From positions 28,859 to 92,858 of the forward strand of contig SFKI01000016.1 of assembly GCA_004554775.1 (NCBI GenBank): a DNA stretch of 64,000 nt. Reading direction: 5' to 3'. Positions 9,787-18,516 of this stretch are shown here, one piece after another (positions within the stretch are counted from its first letter, which is position 1; the number at the start of each line of letters is the position of its first letter). The stretch comes from Subdoligranulum variabile. Its GTDB lineage: Bacteria; Bacillota; Clostridia; Oscillospirales; Ruminococcaceae. The position numbers were made by a program, and so were the translations under genes. The notes below the pieces were generated by a model, which saw only the letters and a program-made list of their open reading frames with translations, was not told the origin of the DNA and searched no databases.

Positions 9787-10335
9787 TTACTCCTTGTCCA
9801 AAGAGCCCTTCTTGGCGATGGTCTTGGTGTAGGCCAGCACCAGCAGACCGCCGACGACAACAGCGGTGATGATGTTGGAGATCGCTGCGAAAGCACCCTG
9901 GGCGAAGACCTTCTTGACAGGCTCGGCATAGATGACGATGTCCAGCACCGGGGCAACCACGATCCAGGCAATCAGATGGGCAATGACGTTGGAAACGGTG
10001 TAGGTGATGACCTTGCCTTTATTGAAGTCGCCTTCCTGCAGATTCAGCTTCTTGGCGAACAGGCCGACCACCACGCCGGTGAAGGCAGAGGCGATGACCC
10101 AGCTCCACCAAGGGATGCCGCCCCAGGACAGGTCGATCAGCGCATGGCCGATGAAGCCGATCAGGCCGCCGGCCACGGGGCCGTACATGGCAGCCAGCAG
10201 GCCCAGCACGGCATACTGCAGGCTGATGTTGGTGTTGGGCACCGGGCTGGGGATGGCCACAAAGCGGCCCAGGACAAAGAACAGAGCTGCGCCGATACCA
10301 ATGGCAACGAAGGTTTTGATGTTGTTGTTTTTCAT
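9787..10335 (-). CDS. ECF transporter S component, UPF0397 family
   Basis: A 182-residue protein with about six hydrophobic helices. It closely fits the UPF0397 family: an N-terminal basic residue cluster, VAIGIGAALFFVLGR, IPSPVPNTNISLQYAVLGL, the GHALIDLSWGG loop, and SNIITA near the end. S components bind the vitamin. UPF0397 members are often labelled riboflavin transporters or HMP/thiamine-precursor transporters, but the ligand is not firmly known. The gene heads the ECF operon and has its own strong promoter. No FMN or TPP riboswitch is visible in the roughly 68-nt leader. Confidence 0.85.
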   Translation of the reverse strand: MKNNNIKTFVAIGIGAALFFVLGRFVAIPSPVPNTNISLQYAVLGLLAAMYGPVAGGLIGFIGHALIDLSWGGIPWWSWVIASAFTGVVVGLFAKKLNLQEGDFNKGKVITYTVSNVIAHLIAWIVVAPVLDIVIYAEPVKKVFAQGAFAAISNIITAVVVGGLLVLAYTKTIAKKGSLDKE

Positions 10336-10402
10336 GATTCCACACTCCCTAATTTATGATGAAATTAGTCCGCAATTTTCCTTTATAAAAAAGGACGATA
10401 CC

Positions 10403-10432
10403 AGTATACGCGTTCCATTTATCGTGTGTCAA
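10403..10432 (-). promoter_or_regulatory. Promoter of the ECF operon
   Basis: On the minus strand: TTGACA (10427-10432), 18-bp spacer, TATACT (10403-10408). Near consensus. Confidence 0.8.
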
Positions 10433-10543
10433 TGGTCAAAACTGCACAAATGCGCTAAATCTGGGGCTGGTTGCAAAATTTGGGGGGCTCCGCGCGTCTT
10501 TTCGCGGATTTTCGCCCCTTGGGCAGCTTTTATGCGTCCGTGC

Positions 10544-10572
10544 TTGCGCCGCCGGGCAAATGGTGCTACAAT
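10544..10572 (+). promoter_or_regulatory. Promoter of the C69 dipeptidase gene
   Basis: TTGCGC (10544-10549), 17-bp spacer, TACAAT (10567-10572), divergent from the ECF promoter. Confidence 0.65.
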
Positions 10573-10619
10573 GCACCCAGGAGAGAATTTTTGAGTATCA
10601 TGAAGGGAAGTTTTGTAAA

Positions 10620-12068
10620 ATGGCTTGTACTACGATTTTAGTCGGCAAAAATGCCTCCTATGATGGCTCTACCATGATTGCCCGCAACGATGATTCCGGG
10701 TCCGGGCATTTCACCGCCAAAAAGTTCACGGTCGTCCATCCCGAGGAGCTGCCCGCCACCTATAAGTCGGTAATTTCTCACGTAGAAATCCCGATGCCCG
10801 CCGGGGCCATGCGCTTTACCGCCATGCCCAACGCTGTCGAGGGCAAGGGCATCTGGGCTGCGGCCGGTATCAACGCTGCCAATGTGGGCATGACGGCCAC
10901 CGAGACCATTACCTCCAACCCCCGCGTACTGGGCGCTGACCCGCTGGTGGAGGGCGGCATCGGCGAGGAGGACATCGTCTACCTCGTGCTGCCCTACATC
11001 CACAACGCGCGCGAGGGCGTGCAGCGCCTGGGTTCCCTGCTGGAGACCTACGGCACCTATGAGATGAACGGCATCGCGTTCCAGGATGTGGACGAGATCT
11101 GGTGGCTGGAGACCATCGGCGGCCACCACTGGATGGCCCGCCGTGTGCCCGATGATGTGTACGTCGTTATGCCCAACCAGCTGGGCATGGATGAGCTCGA
11201 CCTCGATGATGCACTGGGCGCACAGAAAGAGTTTCTCTGCTCGGCTGATCTGCGGGAGTTTATCGCCAAAAATCACCTGGATCTTTCGCAGGACGGCATG
11301 CTGAATCCGCGCGATGCGTTTGGCAGCCACGATGATTCTGACCATGTGTACAACACACCACGCGCCTGGTACATGCTGCGTTATTTCAACCCCCACACGA
11401 TGAACTGGGACGGCCCCGATGCAGACTTTACGCCGCGCTCCGACGATCTGCCCTGGTGCCTGGTGCCGGAGAAAAAGATCACGCCCGAGGATGTAAAATA
11501 CGTGTTATCGTCCCATTATCAGGGCACGCCGTACGACCCGTATGCCAGCTATGGTGAGCGTGGCATGCGCGGTGCCTACCGTTCCATCGGCATCAACCGC
11601 AATGATTTTGTGGCCCTGCTGCAGCTGCGCCCCGACATGCCGGAGGAATCCCGCGCCATTGAGTGGATCGCCTACGCGTCCAATGCGCTGAACACAATGG
11701 TGCCGTTCTACGCCAACATCGACACCACGCCCGCCTACCTGGCCAACACCACCGGCGAGGTCTCCACCGACAGCTTCTACTGGGTAAGCCGCATGATCGC
11801 CGCCATGGCGGATGCCTCCTTTGCCAAGTCCCAGTTCCACCTGGAACGGTACGAGCTGGCCGTGCTGGCCGAGAGCCGCGCCATCCTGAATGACTATGAT
11901 GCCAAGCTGGCCGCCGAGCCGGACGCCGCCGCCCGCGCTGCCCTGCGCGTGCAGGCCAACGACGCCCTGGCCGCCAACCTCAAGCGCCACGCCGCCGACA
12001 CGCTGGACAAAGTCCTGTTTGAGCTGAGCAGCCAGATGAAGAACGCGTATTCCCGCTCGGATGCGTAA
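10620..12068 (+). CDS. C69-family dipeptidase (PepD-like)
   Basis: A 482-residue cytoplasmic peptidase of the U34/C69 family (N-terminal nucleophile hydrolases). The mature N-terminal nucleophile is Cys3 in MACTTILVGKNASYDGS, followed by the typical MIARNDD. No signal peptide is present. Family members cleave dipeptides and related small peptides for nutrition. The ATG at 10620 is preceded by GAAGGGAAG; upstream in-frame starts would move the catalytic Cys away from the N-terminus, so they are rejected. Monocistronic, with its own promoter. Downstream come a mobile-looking repeat and a palindrome rather than a normal terminator. Confidence 0.9.
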   Translation: MACTTILVGKNASYDGSTMIARNDDSGSGHFTAKKFTVVHPEELPATYKSVISHVEIPMPAGAMRFTAMPNAVEGKGIWAAAGINAANVGMTATETITSNPRVLGADPLVEGGIGEEDIVYLVLPYIHNAREGVQRLGSLLETYGTYEMNGIAFQDVDEIWWLETIGGHHWMARRVPDDVYVVMPNQLGMDELDLDDALGAQKEFLCSADLREFIAKNHLDLSQDGMLNPRDAFGSHDDSDHVYNTPRAWYMLRYFNPHTMNWDGPDADFTPRSDDLPWCLVPEKKITPEDVKYVLSSHYQGTPYDPYASYGERGMRGAYRSIGINRNDFVALLQLRPDMPEESRAIEWIAYASNALNTMVPFYANIDTTPAYLANTTGEVSTDSFYWVSRMIAAMADASFAKSQFHLERYELAVLAESRAILNDYDAKLAAEPDAAARAALRVQANDALAANLKRHAADTLDKVLFELSSQMKNAYSRSDA

Positions 12069-12074
12069 CTTTTA

Positions 12075-12233
12075 GGCAATACCGCATAATTCTAAGTGCC
12101 GATACGGCGAGCGAGGTGCGGCAGCTGCTAAGCCAAAAGCGCAGATAATACTTTGTGTATTATCGAGCATTTGCCGTGCCACAGCCGCCGAAGCGGTGCT
12201 TAAGCCGTAAGGCGGGAATTGTGCGGTGTTGCC
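12075..12233. repeat. MITE-like element, copy A (159 bp)
   Basis: Ends are inverted repeats (GGCAATACCGCATAATTC at the left; the right end read backwards is GGCAACACCGCACAATTC). Both flanks carry TTTA, consistent with a 4-bp target duplication. The interior holds a small palindrome around ATAATAC/GTATTAT. Related copies lie at 48747-48859 and 63902-64000. It has no coding capacity. Confidence 0.75.
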
Positions 12234-12275
12234 TTTAGTTTCTCATAGATAACACTCTCGTATCTTCCGCTAACG

Positions 12276-12337
12276 AACTATCATACAAGAGCCCCTGGGA
12301 ATGAGTTCTCATTTCCAGGGGTTCTTGTATGATAGTT
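12276..12337. repeat. 62-bp near-perfect palindrome
   Basis: AACTATCATACAAGAGCCCC (12276-12295) is mirrored by the complement ending at 12337, with one G-T wobble. The loop contains a second small palindrome (AATGAG/CTCATT). No T-run follows on either strand, so it is not a standard terminator. 12338-12591 downstream is AT-richer and holds no recognisable gene. Confidence 0.7.
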
Positions 12338-12591
12338 GCTTAGGCCGATCCATTTTAGAGACGCTTTCGGCCCGCGACTTTTCAGCAAATCTCTTTACAT
12401 CACCGGTTTTTGTTGATTTTGCTGTCAGATATGGCAAAATATTTTTTAACTATATATTTTGTTTGGCATTCCTTTTTTTCGTACAAAAACATCTCATCTC
12501 CTAACCAGTATACACTATTGTCTAACAAACAGGAGCCCGTTCATCTGCTGGGGTCACAGCCAAAGACACATTGTCCTCATGCATCTTCGCA

Positions 12592-12608
12592 TCTTAACGC
12601 AATCTTAA
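12592..12608 (+). promoter_or_regulatory. Direct-repeat operator for an OmpR/PhoP-type regulator, upstream of ktrB
   Basis: TCTTAA at 12592-12597 and again at 12603-12608, i.e. 6-bp direct repeats 11 bp apart. This is the spacing used by OmpR/PhoB-family response regulators. A weaker TCTTTAAA follows at 12636. A -10 like TATACT lies at 12653-12658. The KdpE-like regulator at the end of this operon is the obvious candidate ligand. Confidence 0.45.
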
Positions 12609-12695
12609 TATTCCGGCAGAAAAGTTTAACACCATCTTTAAACGGGCGGCGCTATACTGTATTGTGTGAAAAAATATGCTGGAGTGTGATTTCTT

Positions 12696-14033
12696 TTGCC
12701 ATCTCATCGGCATTTAGCCTGTAAGCTCAATTACTTTCAGTCAATTATTCTGCTGTTTGCAGCGGTTATTCTTATCGGGGCAGTGCTTTTGATGCTGCCA
12801 ATTTCTGCGCAGGGACATACCGTCACCCCTTTCCATGAGGCATTGTTTACGGCAACCTCCGCTGTCTGCGTCACAGGGCTGGTTGTGCGGGATACGGCTT
12901 CTCACTGGTCAGCATTTGGTCAAGCTGTCCTGATGGTGCTGATCCAGATCGGCGGTCTGGGTGTGATCACAGTTGGCGCGTCTTTCTCGCTTTTATCAGG
13001 TCGGCGCATTTCCCTGTCCCAGCGCGGACGGATGCAGGAGGCCATCTCTGCTCCAAAGGTCGGCGGCATTGTGCGGCTGACAGGCTTTGTGATCCGCACA
13101 TCTCTGGTGATCGAGGTGATCGGCGCGCTTTGTATGCTCCCGGTTTTCTGCCGGGATTTCGGCGCTTCCGGGATATGGAAAGCCGTTTTCCATTCCGTTT
13201 CCGCTTTCTGCAATGCGGGCTTTGATTTAATGGGTACCCCCGACACGCCTTATGTCTCGCTGACCGCATACAGCGCAGACCCGGTTATCACCCTGACGAT
13301 TTCCTCTCTGATCGTTGTGGGCGGCATTGGTTTTCTGACATGGGATGACGTGCGGACCAATCGGCTCCGCTTTCATCACTATCGGCTGCAAAGCAAAGTG
13401 ATTCTGGCGGCAACAGCGCTCTTGATCTTGCTGCCAACGCTGTACTTTTTCTGCTTTGAGTTCAAAGGCGGCACACTGCGGGAGCGGCTGCTGCTCTCGC
13501 TGTTCCAGTCCGTAACGCCCCGAACGGCGGGATTTAATACGGCAGACTATACGTTACTGTCCAGCAGCGGCCGCGGCCTTACCGTTTTGCTGATGTTTAT
13601 CGGTGGCTCACCGGGTTCAACTGCGGGCGGCATCAAGACCACAACAGCGGCAGTACTTGTCGCCAATGCGTTTGCTGTATTCCGCAGGCAGAAAAGCCCC
13701 GAAATGTTTGGGCGGCGGATGGAAGAAAAAGCCGTCTATGACGCCGCGGCCATCTTCACGCTGTATCTTGCCCTTTCTCTGATGGGAGCGTTTGTCATCA
13801 GCACGCTGGAAACGCTGCCGCTTTCCGAATGTCTGTTTGAAACGACCTCTGCCATTGCTACCGTAGGGCTGTCTCTGGGATTGACACCGCATCTGGGAAT
13901 CGTCTCGCAGGGCATTTTGATTTTTTTGATGTTCATCGGGCGTGTCGGCGGACTGACCATGATTTACGCAGCACTCTCCGGCAGCAAATGCAGCATAGCG
14001 CGGCTGCCACAGGAACGGATAACCGTAGGATAA
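12696..14033 (+). CDS. ktrB: TrkH/KtrB family potassium channel subunit
   Basis: A 445-residue membrane channel built from four M1-P-M2 repeats. The pore loops are visible as TSAVCVTGL, SAFCNAGFD, VTPRTAGFN and TSAIATVGLSLG, each with the single selectivity glycine. KtrB carries K+ (often Na+-coupled) across the cytoplasmic membrane with the KtrA ring as gate. The start is a TTG preceded by GGAG at 12681-12684, and the N-terminus has the usual FQSIILLFAAVILIGAVLL helix. Gene order ktrB-ktrA-small ORF-kinase-regulator is continuous. Base composition is lower in GC than the surroundings, hinting at acquisition. Confidence 0.9.
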   Translation: MPSHRHLACKLNYFQSIILLFAAVILIGAVLLMLPISAQGHTVTPFHEALFTATSAVCVTGLVVRDTASHWSAFGQAVLMVLIQIGGLGVITVGASFSLLSGRRISLSQRGRMQEAISAPKVGGIVRLTGFVIRTSLVIEVIGALCMLPVFCRDFGASGIWKAVFHSVSAFCNAGFDLMGTPDTPYVSLTAYSADPVITLTISSLIVVGGIGFLTWDDVRTNRLRFHHYRLQSKVILAATALLILLPTLYFFCFEFKGGTLRERLLLSLFQSVTPRTAGFNTADYTLLSSSGRGLTVLLMFIGGSPGSTAGGIKTTTAAVLVANAFAVFRRQKSPEMFGRRMEEKAVYDAAAIFTLYLALSLMGAFVISTLETLPLSECLFETTSAIATVGLSLGLTPHLGIVSQGILIFLMFIGRVGGLTMIYAALSGSKCSIARLPQERITVG

Positions 14034-14048
14034 AGAAAGGTACATACC

Positions 14049-14696
14049 ATGAAATCTATTTTACTGATTGGTTTGGGTCGATTTGGCCGCCATATCGCAG
14101 AAGAACTGAACAAACTCGGACATGAAGTCATGGCGGTTGACGAAAACGAGGAGCGCGTCAATGCCGTGCTGAATATCGTGACCAACGCCCAAATCGGTGA
14201 CAGCACCAACGCGGAATTCTTGGAGGCATTGGGCGTCCGCAATTTTGATGTCTGCATGGTAGCAATCAGCGGAAACTTTCAAAGCTCGCTGGAAACCACT
14301 TCCCTGCTGAAAGAACTGGGAGCAAAAATGGTCGTTTCCCGTGCGGAACGGGATGTACAGGCCAAATTTCTGCTGCGCAATGGTGCGGATGAAATACTTT
14401 ACCCGGAAAAGCAGCTGGCCAAATGGGCGGCAATCCGCTACGGATCCGACCATGTGCTGGATTATATTGAGTTGGATCACGATCATGCCATCCTGGAAGT
14501 ATCTGTGCCGTCCCCGTGGATCGGAAAGACCATTGGCGACATCAATATCCGCAAGAAATACAGCATCAACATTCTGGGCATCAAGCGAAATGGAATTGCC
14601 GATGTCAACATTGACTCTGACACAGTTCTCCCCGGTGACGGCACATTACTAGTGTTGGGCGAGAGCAAGGCCCTGAGTCGGTGCTTTCATATCTGA
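14049..14696 (+). CDS. ktrA: KtrA-type RCK regulatory subunit
   Basis: A 215-residue cytoplasmic RCK protein. The N-terminal Rossmann fold (GLGRFGRHIAEEL, about 7-19, then VDENEERV with an acidic residue for the nucleotide ribose) binds ATP/ADP or NAD(H). An RCK_C domain follows after about residue 135 (ILEVSVPSPWIGKTIGDIN). It forms the octameric gating ring under KtrB. It starts 15 bp after ktrB. Confidence 0.92.
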   Translation: MKSILLIGLGRFGRHIAEELNKLGHEVMAVDENEERVNAVLNIVTNAQIGDSTNAEFLEALGVRNFDVCMVAISGNFQSSLETTSLLKELGAKMVVSRAERDVQAKFLLRNGADEILYPEKQLAKWAAIRYGSDHVLDYIELDHDHAILEVSVPSPWIGKTIGDINIRKKYSINILGIKRNGIADVNIDSDTVLPGDGTLLVLGESKALSRCFHI

Positions 14697-14720
14697 GCGT
14701 TTGCAAGGGAAGTGGTTCAT

Positions 14721-14858
14721 TTGAGAACGGTACTGCTGATTTTGCTGTTTTTGGCAGCGGGATGCTTTCTTGTTTTTATCGGCGTCCGATGTGATGCTTT
14801 CTGGCGCAGCGTTCGCCGCGCACAATTTGAACGGCGAGAGGGGATCCGGCGCTGGTAA
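14721..14858 (+). CDS. 45-residue single-span membrane peptide in the potassium operon
   Basis: TTG start preceded by AAGGGAAG. It encodes one hydrophobic helix (VLLILLFLAAGCFLVFIGV) and then a short basic cytoplasmic tail (RRAQFERREGIRRW). It sits between ktrA and the KdpD-like kinase, on the same strand with small gaps. By analogy with KdpF it might stabilise the channel or connect it to the kinase, but I recognise no family. Supporting signs are the position, the ribosome site and the helix-plus-basic-tail design. Confidence 0.55.
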   Translation: MRTVLLILLFLAAGCFLVFIGVRCDAFWRSVRRAQFERREGIRRW

Positions 14859-14907
14859 ACCCGTTTGGGATATGGTATGATACCATTTAGAGGGGGGGGG
14901 ATTTGCT

Positions 14908-16011
14908 GTGAACATCAAAAAGCCATCTTCCGAGGAAGTGAAGGCGCAAGCTGCCCGGCAGGTCAAAGACCTTTTGATCACGGTGCTGATCCTTGCCGCA
15001 GCAACCGGCATCGGCAATATTTTCTGGTATTTTTCTTTTACCCGGAATATCATATCGGTCTATACTTTAGGGGCTTTGCTGACTTCGCTTTTTACCAAAA
15101 GCTATTTCTGCGGCTTTTTAAGCTCGTTTTCCAGCGTGCTTCTTTTCAATTTTTGCTTTACAGAGCCCCGCCTGACACTGCACGCATACGAGCGCGGCTA
15201 CCCTGTCACTTTTGCCATTATGCTGATCGTTTCCATCATTACGGTCACATTGGCGATTCAGAATATTCGCAATGCCGAAGAGAAAGAGCGCGCTGCCGTC
15301 CGTGCCAAGAATGAACAGCTGCGCGCCGATTTGTTGCGCACGATTTCCCACGACCTGCGTACCCCGCTGACATCCATTTCCGGCAATGCCTCCAACCTCA
15401 TCAGCAACTATGAGAAGATGGACGACCCCACCCGCAAGCAAACATTTCTGGACATCTACGACGACTCTATGTGGCTGATCAATCTTGTGGAGAATATTCT
15501 TTCCATCTCCCGCATTGAGGATGGACGGATGAATCTGTCTATCTCTACAGAGTTAGTAAGTGAAGTATTTGAAGAAGCTCTGCGCCATACCAACCGGCAC
15601 CGTGGGCAGCACACGATTACTGTGCAGATGGACGATGATCTGCTGCTGGCGCGCATGGATGCCAAGCTGGTTGTGCAGGTCCTGATCAATCTGGTGGACA
15701 ATGCCATCAAATACACACCCGCAGGGTCGCACATTGTCCTTTCCGCTGCGGCGCAGGGAGAAACCGCCGTAATTCGGGTAAGCGATGACGGCCCCGGCAT
15801 CCCGGATGAAGCAAAAGAAAAAGTGTTTGAGATGTTCTCCACCGGGGAAAATCGCATTTCGGACAGCCGCCGCAGCCTCGGGCTGGGGCTTGCTCTTTGC
15901 CGCACGATCATCGCAGCCCACGGCGGCACCATCACACTGTCCGACAATAAGCCGCACGGCTGCATTTTTACTTTTACACTGCCCATTGGGGAGGTTTCTT
16001 TGCATGAATAA
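14908..16011 (+). CDS. Short KdpD-like sensor histidine kinase
   Basis: A 367-residue membrane kinase. It resembles the C-terminal half of KdpD: four short hydrophobic segments (about 22-120, DUF4118-like), a linker helix, H-box TISHDLRTPLTSISGN with His148, and an HATPase domain (N box LINLVDNAIKYTP, G1 DDGPGIPDEA, G2 GLGLALCRTI). The large N-terminal KdpD and universal-stress domains of the 900-residue enterobacterial protein are absent. GTG start with a ribosome site made of a run of nine G (14892-14900). The last 8 bp overlap the response-regulator gene. It probably senses K+ or turgor and controls ktrB. Confidence 0.88.
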   Translation: MNIKKPSSEEVKAQAARQVKDLLITVLILAAATGIGNIFWYFSFTRNIISVYTLGALLTSLFTKSYFCGFLSSFSSVLLFNFCFTEPRLTLHAYERGYPVTFAIMLIVSIITVTLAIQNIRNAEEKERAAVRAKNEQLRADLLRTISHDLRTPLTSISGNASNLISNYEKMDDPTRKQTFLDIYDDSMWLINLVENILSISRIEDGRMNLSISTELVSEVFEEALRHTNRHRGQHTITVQMDDDLLLARMDAKLVVQVLINLVDNAIKYTPAGSHIVLSAAAQGETAVIRVSDDGPGIPDEAKEKVFEMFSTGENRISDSRRSLGLGLALCRTIIAAHGGTITLSDNKPHGCIFTFTLPIGEVSLHE

Positions 16012-16696
16012 ACCCTTGATTCTGGTTGTGGAGGACGATGCACCCATCCGCAACCTGATTACTACAACACTGAAAACGCAGGATTACAAGTACATTGCAG
16101 CGGCTACTGCCTCAGAAGCACTCCACCAGGCAACGATCAATGCACCGGATGTGATGCTGCTGGATCTTGGTCTGCCGGATCTGGACGGCATCGAGGTGAT
16201 CCGCCGTATTCGCAGTTGGTCTGCGATACCCATCATCGTTATCAGCGCCCGCAGCGAGGACAGCGATAAAATCGAAGCCTTGGACAGCGGTGCTGATGAC
16301 TACCTGACAAAGCCGTTCTCGGTAGAAGAACTGCTGGCGCGACTGCGGGTAACGTTCCGCCGCATCTCGATGCTGCAAAACGCCGCCGGTAGTTCTGTTT
16401 TTACCAACGGTGATTTGCAAATTGATTTTGCGGCGGGCTGTGCCACATTGAAAGATCAGGAACTGCACCTGACCCCCATCGAATACAAACTGCTTTGTGT
16501 CATGGCCAAAAATTGCGGTAAAGTGTTGACCCATACCTATATCACCCACGAAGTCTGGGGCAGTTCTTGGGACAATGATGTGGCTTCCCTTCGCGTTTTT
16601 ATGGCTACGCTGCGCAAAAAGCTGGAATCCAAGCCGGATTCGCCGCAGTATATCCAGACGCATATCGGCATCGGGTACAGGATGCTGAAAGTGTAA
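16004..16696 (+). CDS. KdpE-like response regulator (OmpR/PhoB family)
   Basis: A 230-residue two-domain regulator. The receiver has the acidic pocket (VVEDDAP, residues 9-12), phospho-acceptor Asp54 (MLLDLGLPD) and conserved Lys in LTKPFS. The C-terminal winged helix matches the OmpR class (LTPIEYKLL, VWGSSWDND). ATG 16004 lies inside the kinase 3' end, giving tight coupling. Expected to be phosphorylated by the preceding kinase and to bind the 11-bp-phased TCTTAA repeats upstream of ktrB. Confidence 0.92.
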   Translation: MNKPLILVVEDDAPIRNLITTTLKTQDYKYIAAATASEALHQATINAPDVMLLDLGLPDLDGIEVIRRIRSWSAIPIIVISARSEDSDKIEALDSGADDYLTKPFSVEELLARLRVTFRRISMLQNAAGSSVFTNGDLQIDFAAGCATLKDQELHLTPIEYKLLCVMAKNCGKVLTHTYITHEVWGSSWDNDVASLRVFMATLRKKLESKPDSPQYIQTHIGIGYRMLKV

Positions 16697-16818
16697 GCCA
16701 ATGTAGAGCCGCAGTGGCTTTCGCCGCCGATCGACCAGATTCTTTGTTCATAGTGTTTCTCTATACCCATCTAGGTGTCGTTACGCCGATGGGAAGTACC
16801 AGATGGCATTTGCTGCGT

Positions 16819-16851
16819 AAAAAATCTGCCAAGAGCAGATGCCCTTGGCAG
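16819..16851 (-). terminator. Terminator of the MATE gene
   Basis: On the minus strand CTGCCAAG pairs with CTTGGCAG (16844-16851 with 16826-16833) and is followed by six T. It lies 65 bp after the MATE stop. Confidence 0.75.
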
Positions 16852-16915
16852 CAAAAATCTTATTTTATTGTACGCTTGACGGGGTGCGGTTCAGTTTCAC
16901 TATGTTATTTGCTGT

Positions 16916-18310
16916 TCATTTTTGCAGCTGGGTCAGTTCACGCAGTTCGCGGACGGTGAAGAAGCCGCAGACAATCGCGGTGGCGGCATCCGCAATGGGG
17001 CCGGCGTACATGACACCATCGATGCCGAAGAGGATCGGGAAGATGACGATCAGCGGAAGCAGGAACAAAATCTGACGTGTCAGTGACATAAACACACCCA
17101 ACTGTGCCTTACCGATGGAGCTGAAGAAGTTGGCCGTGACCGGCTGGATACCATTGATGATCGTGAGGAACATATAGATGCGGAAGTACCGCTCCGAGAA
17201 CTGGAAGTACATCTCGCTGCCCGAGCCGAACACGCTGATGATCTGCCGCGGGAACATCTGGAAGCAGAGGAACGCGACCATCGACAGCACCGTGGCCGTG
17301 CCCAGCGCCAGCAGGTAGGTGCGCTTGACGCGCTGGTACAGCCGCGCACCGTAGTTATAGCCGATGATGGGCTGGATGCCCTGCGAAATGCCGATAATAA
17401 AGGACATGAAGATCATATTGACCTTGGAGATGATGCCCGCACAGGCCAGCGGGATATCGCTGCCGTAGACCGAAAGTGCGCCGTAGTGGGCCAGGGTGTT
17501 GTTCATGACGATCTGCACCAACGCCATGGCCACCTGGTTGAACCCGGCGCTGGCACCGTAACTGCAGATTTTGCAGGTGCGGTCCCAGGAGAGGCGCAGA
17601 CAGTCTCTATGCAGCCGCACCGTTTTAAAGTGGAACAGATACCGCAGGCTGATGCAGAACGAGACGATCTGGCCAATGATGGTAGCCAGCGCCGCGCCCC
17701 GCATGCCCATGTTCAGGCCGAAAATAAAGAGCGGGTCCAGGATGGTGTTGACGATAGCGCCGGCCAGCATCGAGGTCATCGAGTAGCGGGGGCTGCCGTC
17801 GGCCAGGATCAGTTTGCTGATGCCGGTGTTGGCGATGAGGAACGGAAAGCCTATGGCCGTAATGCGGGTGTATTCCTCGGCGTAGGGCAGCACATCCGGC
17901 GTTGCACCAAAGAATTTCAGCATCGGCGTCAGGAAGAAGCTCGTCACCAGGAACAGTGCGATGCCGGAGATAGCCATCAGGCACAGGCCGGTGCCTGCGT
18001 AGTCGACGGCCTTCTTCTCCTCCCCTGCCCCCAGATGCAGCGAGAAGTTGGACGCCGCACCGATACCCAGCAGCAGAGAAATGGCCGTACAGGCGATGGA
18101 AAGCGGGAATGCAATATTGGTAGCCGCATTGCCCAGCATGCCCACGCCCTGGCCGATGAAAATTTGGTCAACGATGTTATACAGCGATGTCACCAGCATC
18201 GAAATAATGCAGGGCACCGCAAAATTAACGATCAGCTTGCTTTCTTTTTCCACCCGCAGCGGGTTGATTTCCTCATTTTCCACCGGGCGGGAGATGGTTT
18301 TTTCACTCAT
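16916..18310 (-). CDS. MATE family efflux transporter (MepA-like)
   Basis: A 464-residue protein with twelve predicted hydrophobic helices in two related halves. MATE exporters use Na+ or H+ gradients to expel cationic drugs and dyes. Recognisable segments are VPCIISMLVTSLYNIVDQIF at the first helix, ISKLILADGSPRYSM in the N-lobe and QGIQPIIGYNYGAR at the start of the C-lobe, as in the MepA branch. Start ATG 18310 has AGAGGA upstream; the longer frame lacks one. It has its own promoter and terminator, so it is monocistronic. Confidence 0.9.
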   Translation of the reverse strand: MSEKTISRPVENEEINPLRVEKESKLIVNFAVPCIISMLVTSLYNIVDQIFIGQGVGMLGNAATNIAFPLSIACTAISLLLGIGAASNFSLHLGAGEEKKAVDYAGTGLCLMAISGIALFLVTSFFLTPMLKFFGATPDVLPYAEEYTRITAIGFPFLIANTGISKLILADGSPRYSMTSMLAGAIVNTILDPLFIFGLNMGMRGAALATIIGQIVSFCISLRYLFHFKTVRLHRDCLRLSWDRTCKICSYGASAGFNQVAMALVQIVMNNTLAHYGALSVYGSDIPLACAGIISKVNMIFMSFIIGISQGIQPIIGYNYGARLYQRVKRTYLLALGTATVLSMVAFLCFQMFPRQIISVFGSGSEMYFQFSERYFRIYMFLTIINGIQPVTANFFSSIGKAQLGVFMSLTRQILFLLPLIVIFPILFGIDGVMYAGPIADAATAIVCGFFTVRELRELTQLQK

Positions 18311-18355
18311 AGAATATCCTCTTGTTTTTTCTTTTTTGCAAAATCCTTCTACTTT

Positions 18356-18384
18356 AGTATACGCCATTTTTCTGCAAATGGCAA
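18356..18384 (-). promoter_or_regulatory. Promoter of the MATE gene
   Basis: Minus strand TTGCCA (18379-18384), 17-bp spacer, TATACT (18356-18361). Confidence 0.7.
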
Positions 18385-18471
18385 TGTAATACCGCTGCCT
18401 GGCAGCGATTGTTACCGGCAGCGCATGTTGTAAAGCCCTTTTTACCTTTTACCTGCGGCATAGCGCAAAAG

Positions 18472-18499
18472 CGCCCCTGCACCATACGGTGCAGGGGCG
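18472..18499 (-). terminator. Terminator of the flotillin gene
   Basis: A 12-bp stem CGCCCCTGCACC / GGTGCAGGGGCG with a 4-nt loop and CTTTTG on the minus strand, 17 bp after the stop. Confidence 0.8.
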
Positions 18500-18516
18500 T
18501 TGCTGTTATAAAGCGG

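Noticed and set aside
10336..10430. FMN or TPP riboswitch ahead of the UPF0397 gene
   Set aside because: Leader is only about 68 nt after the -10, too short for either, and lacks their conserved elements.
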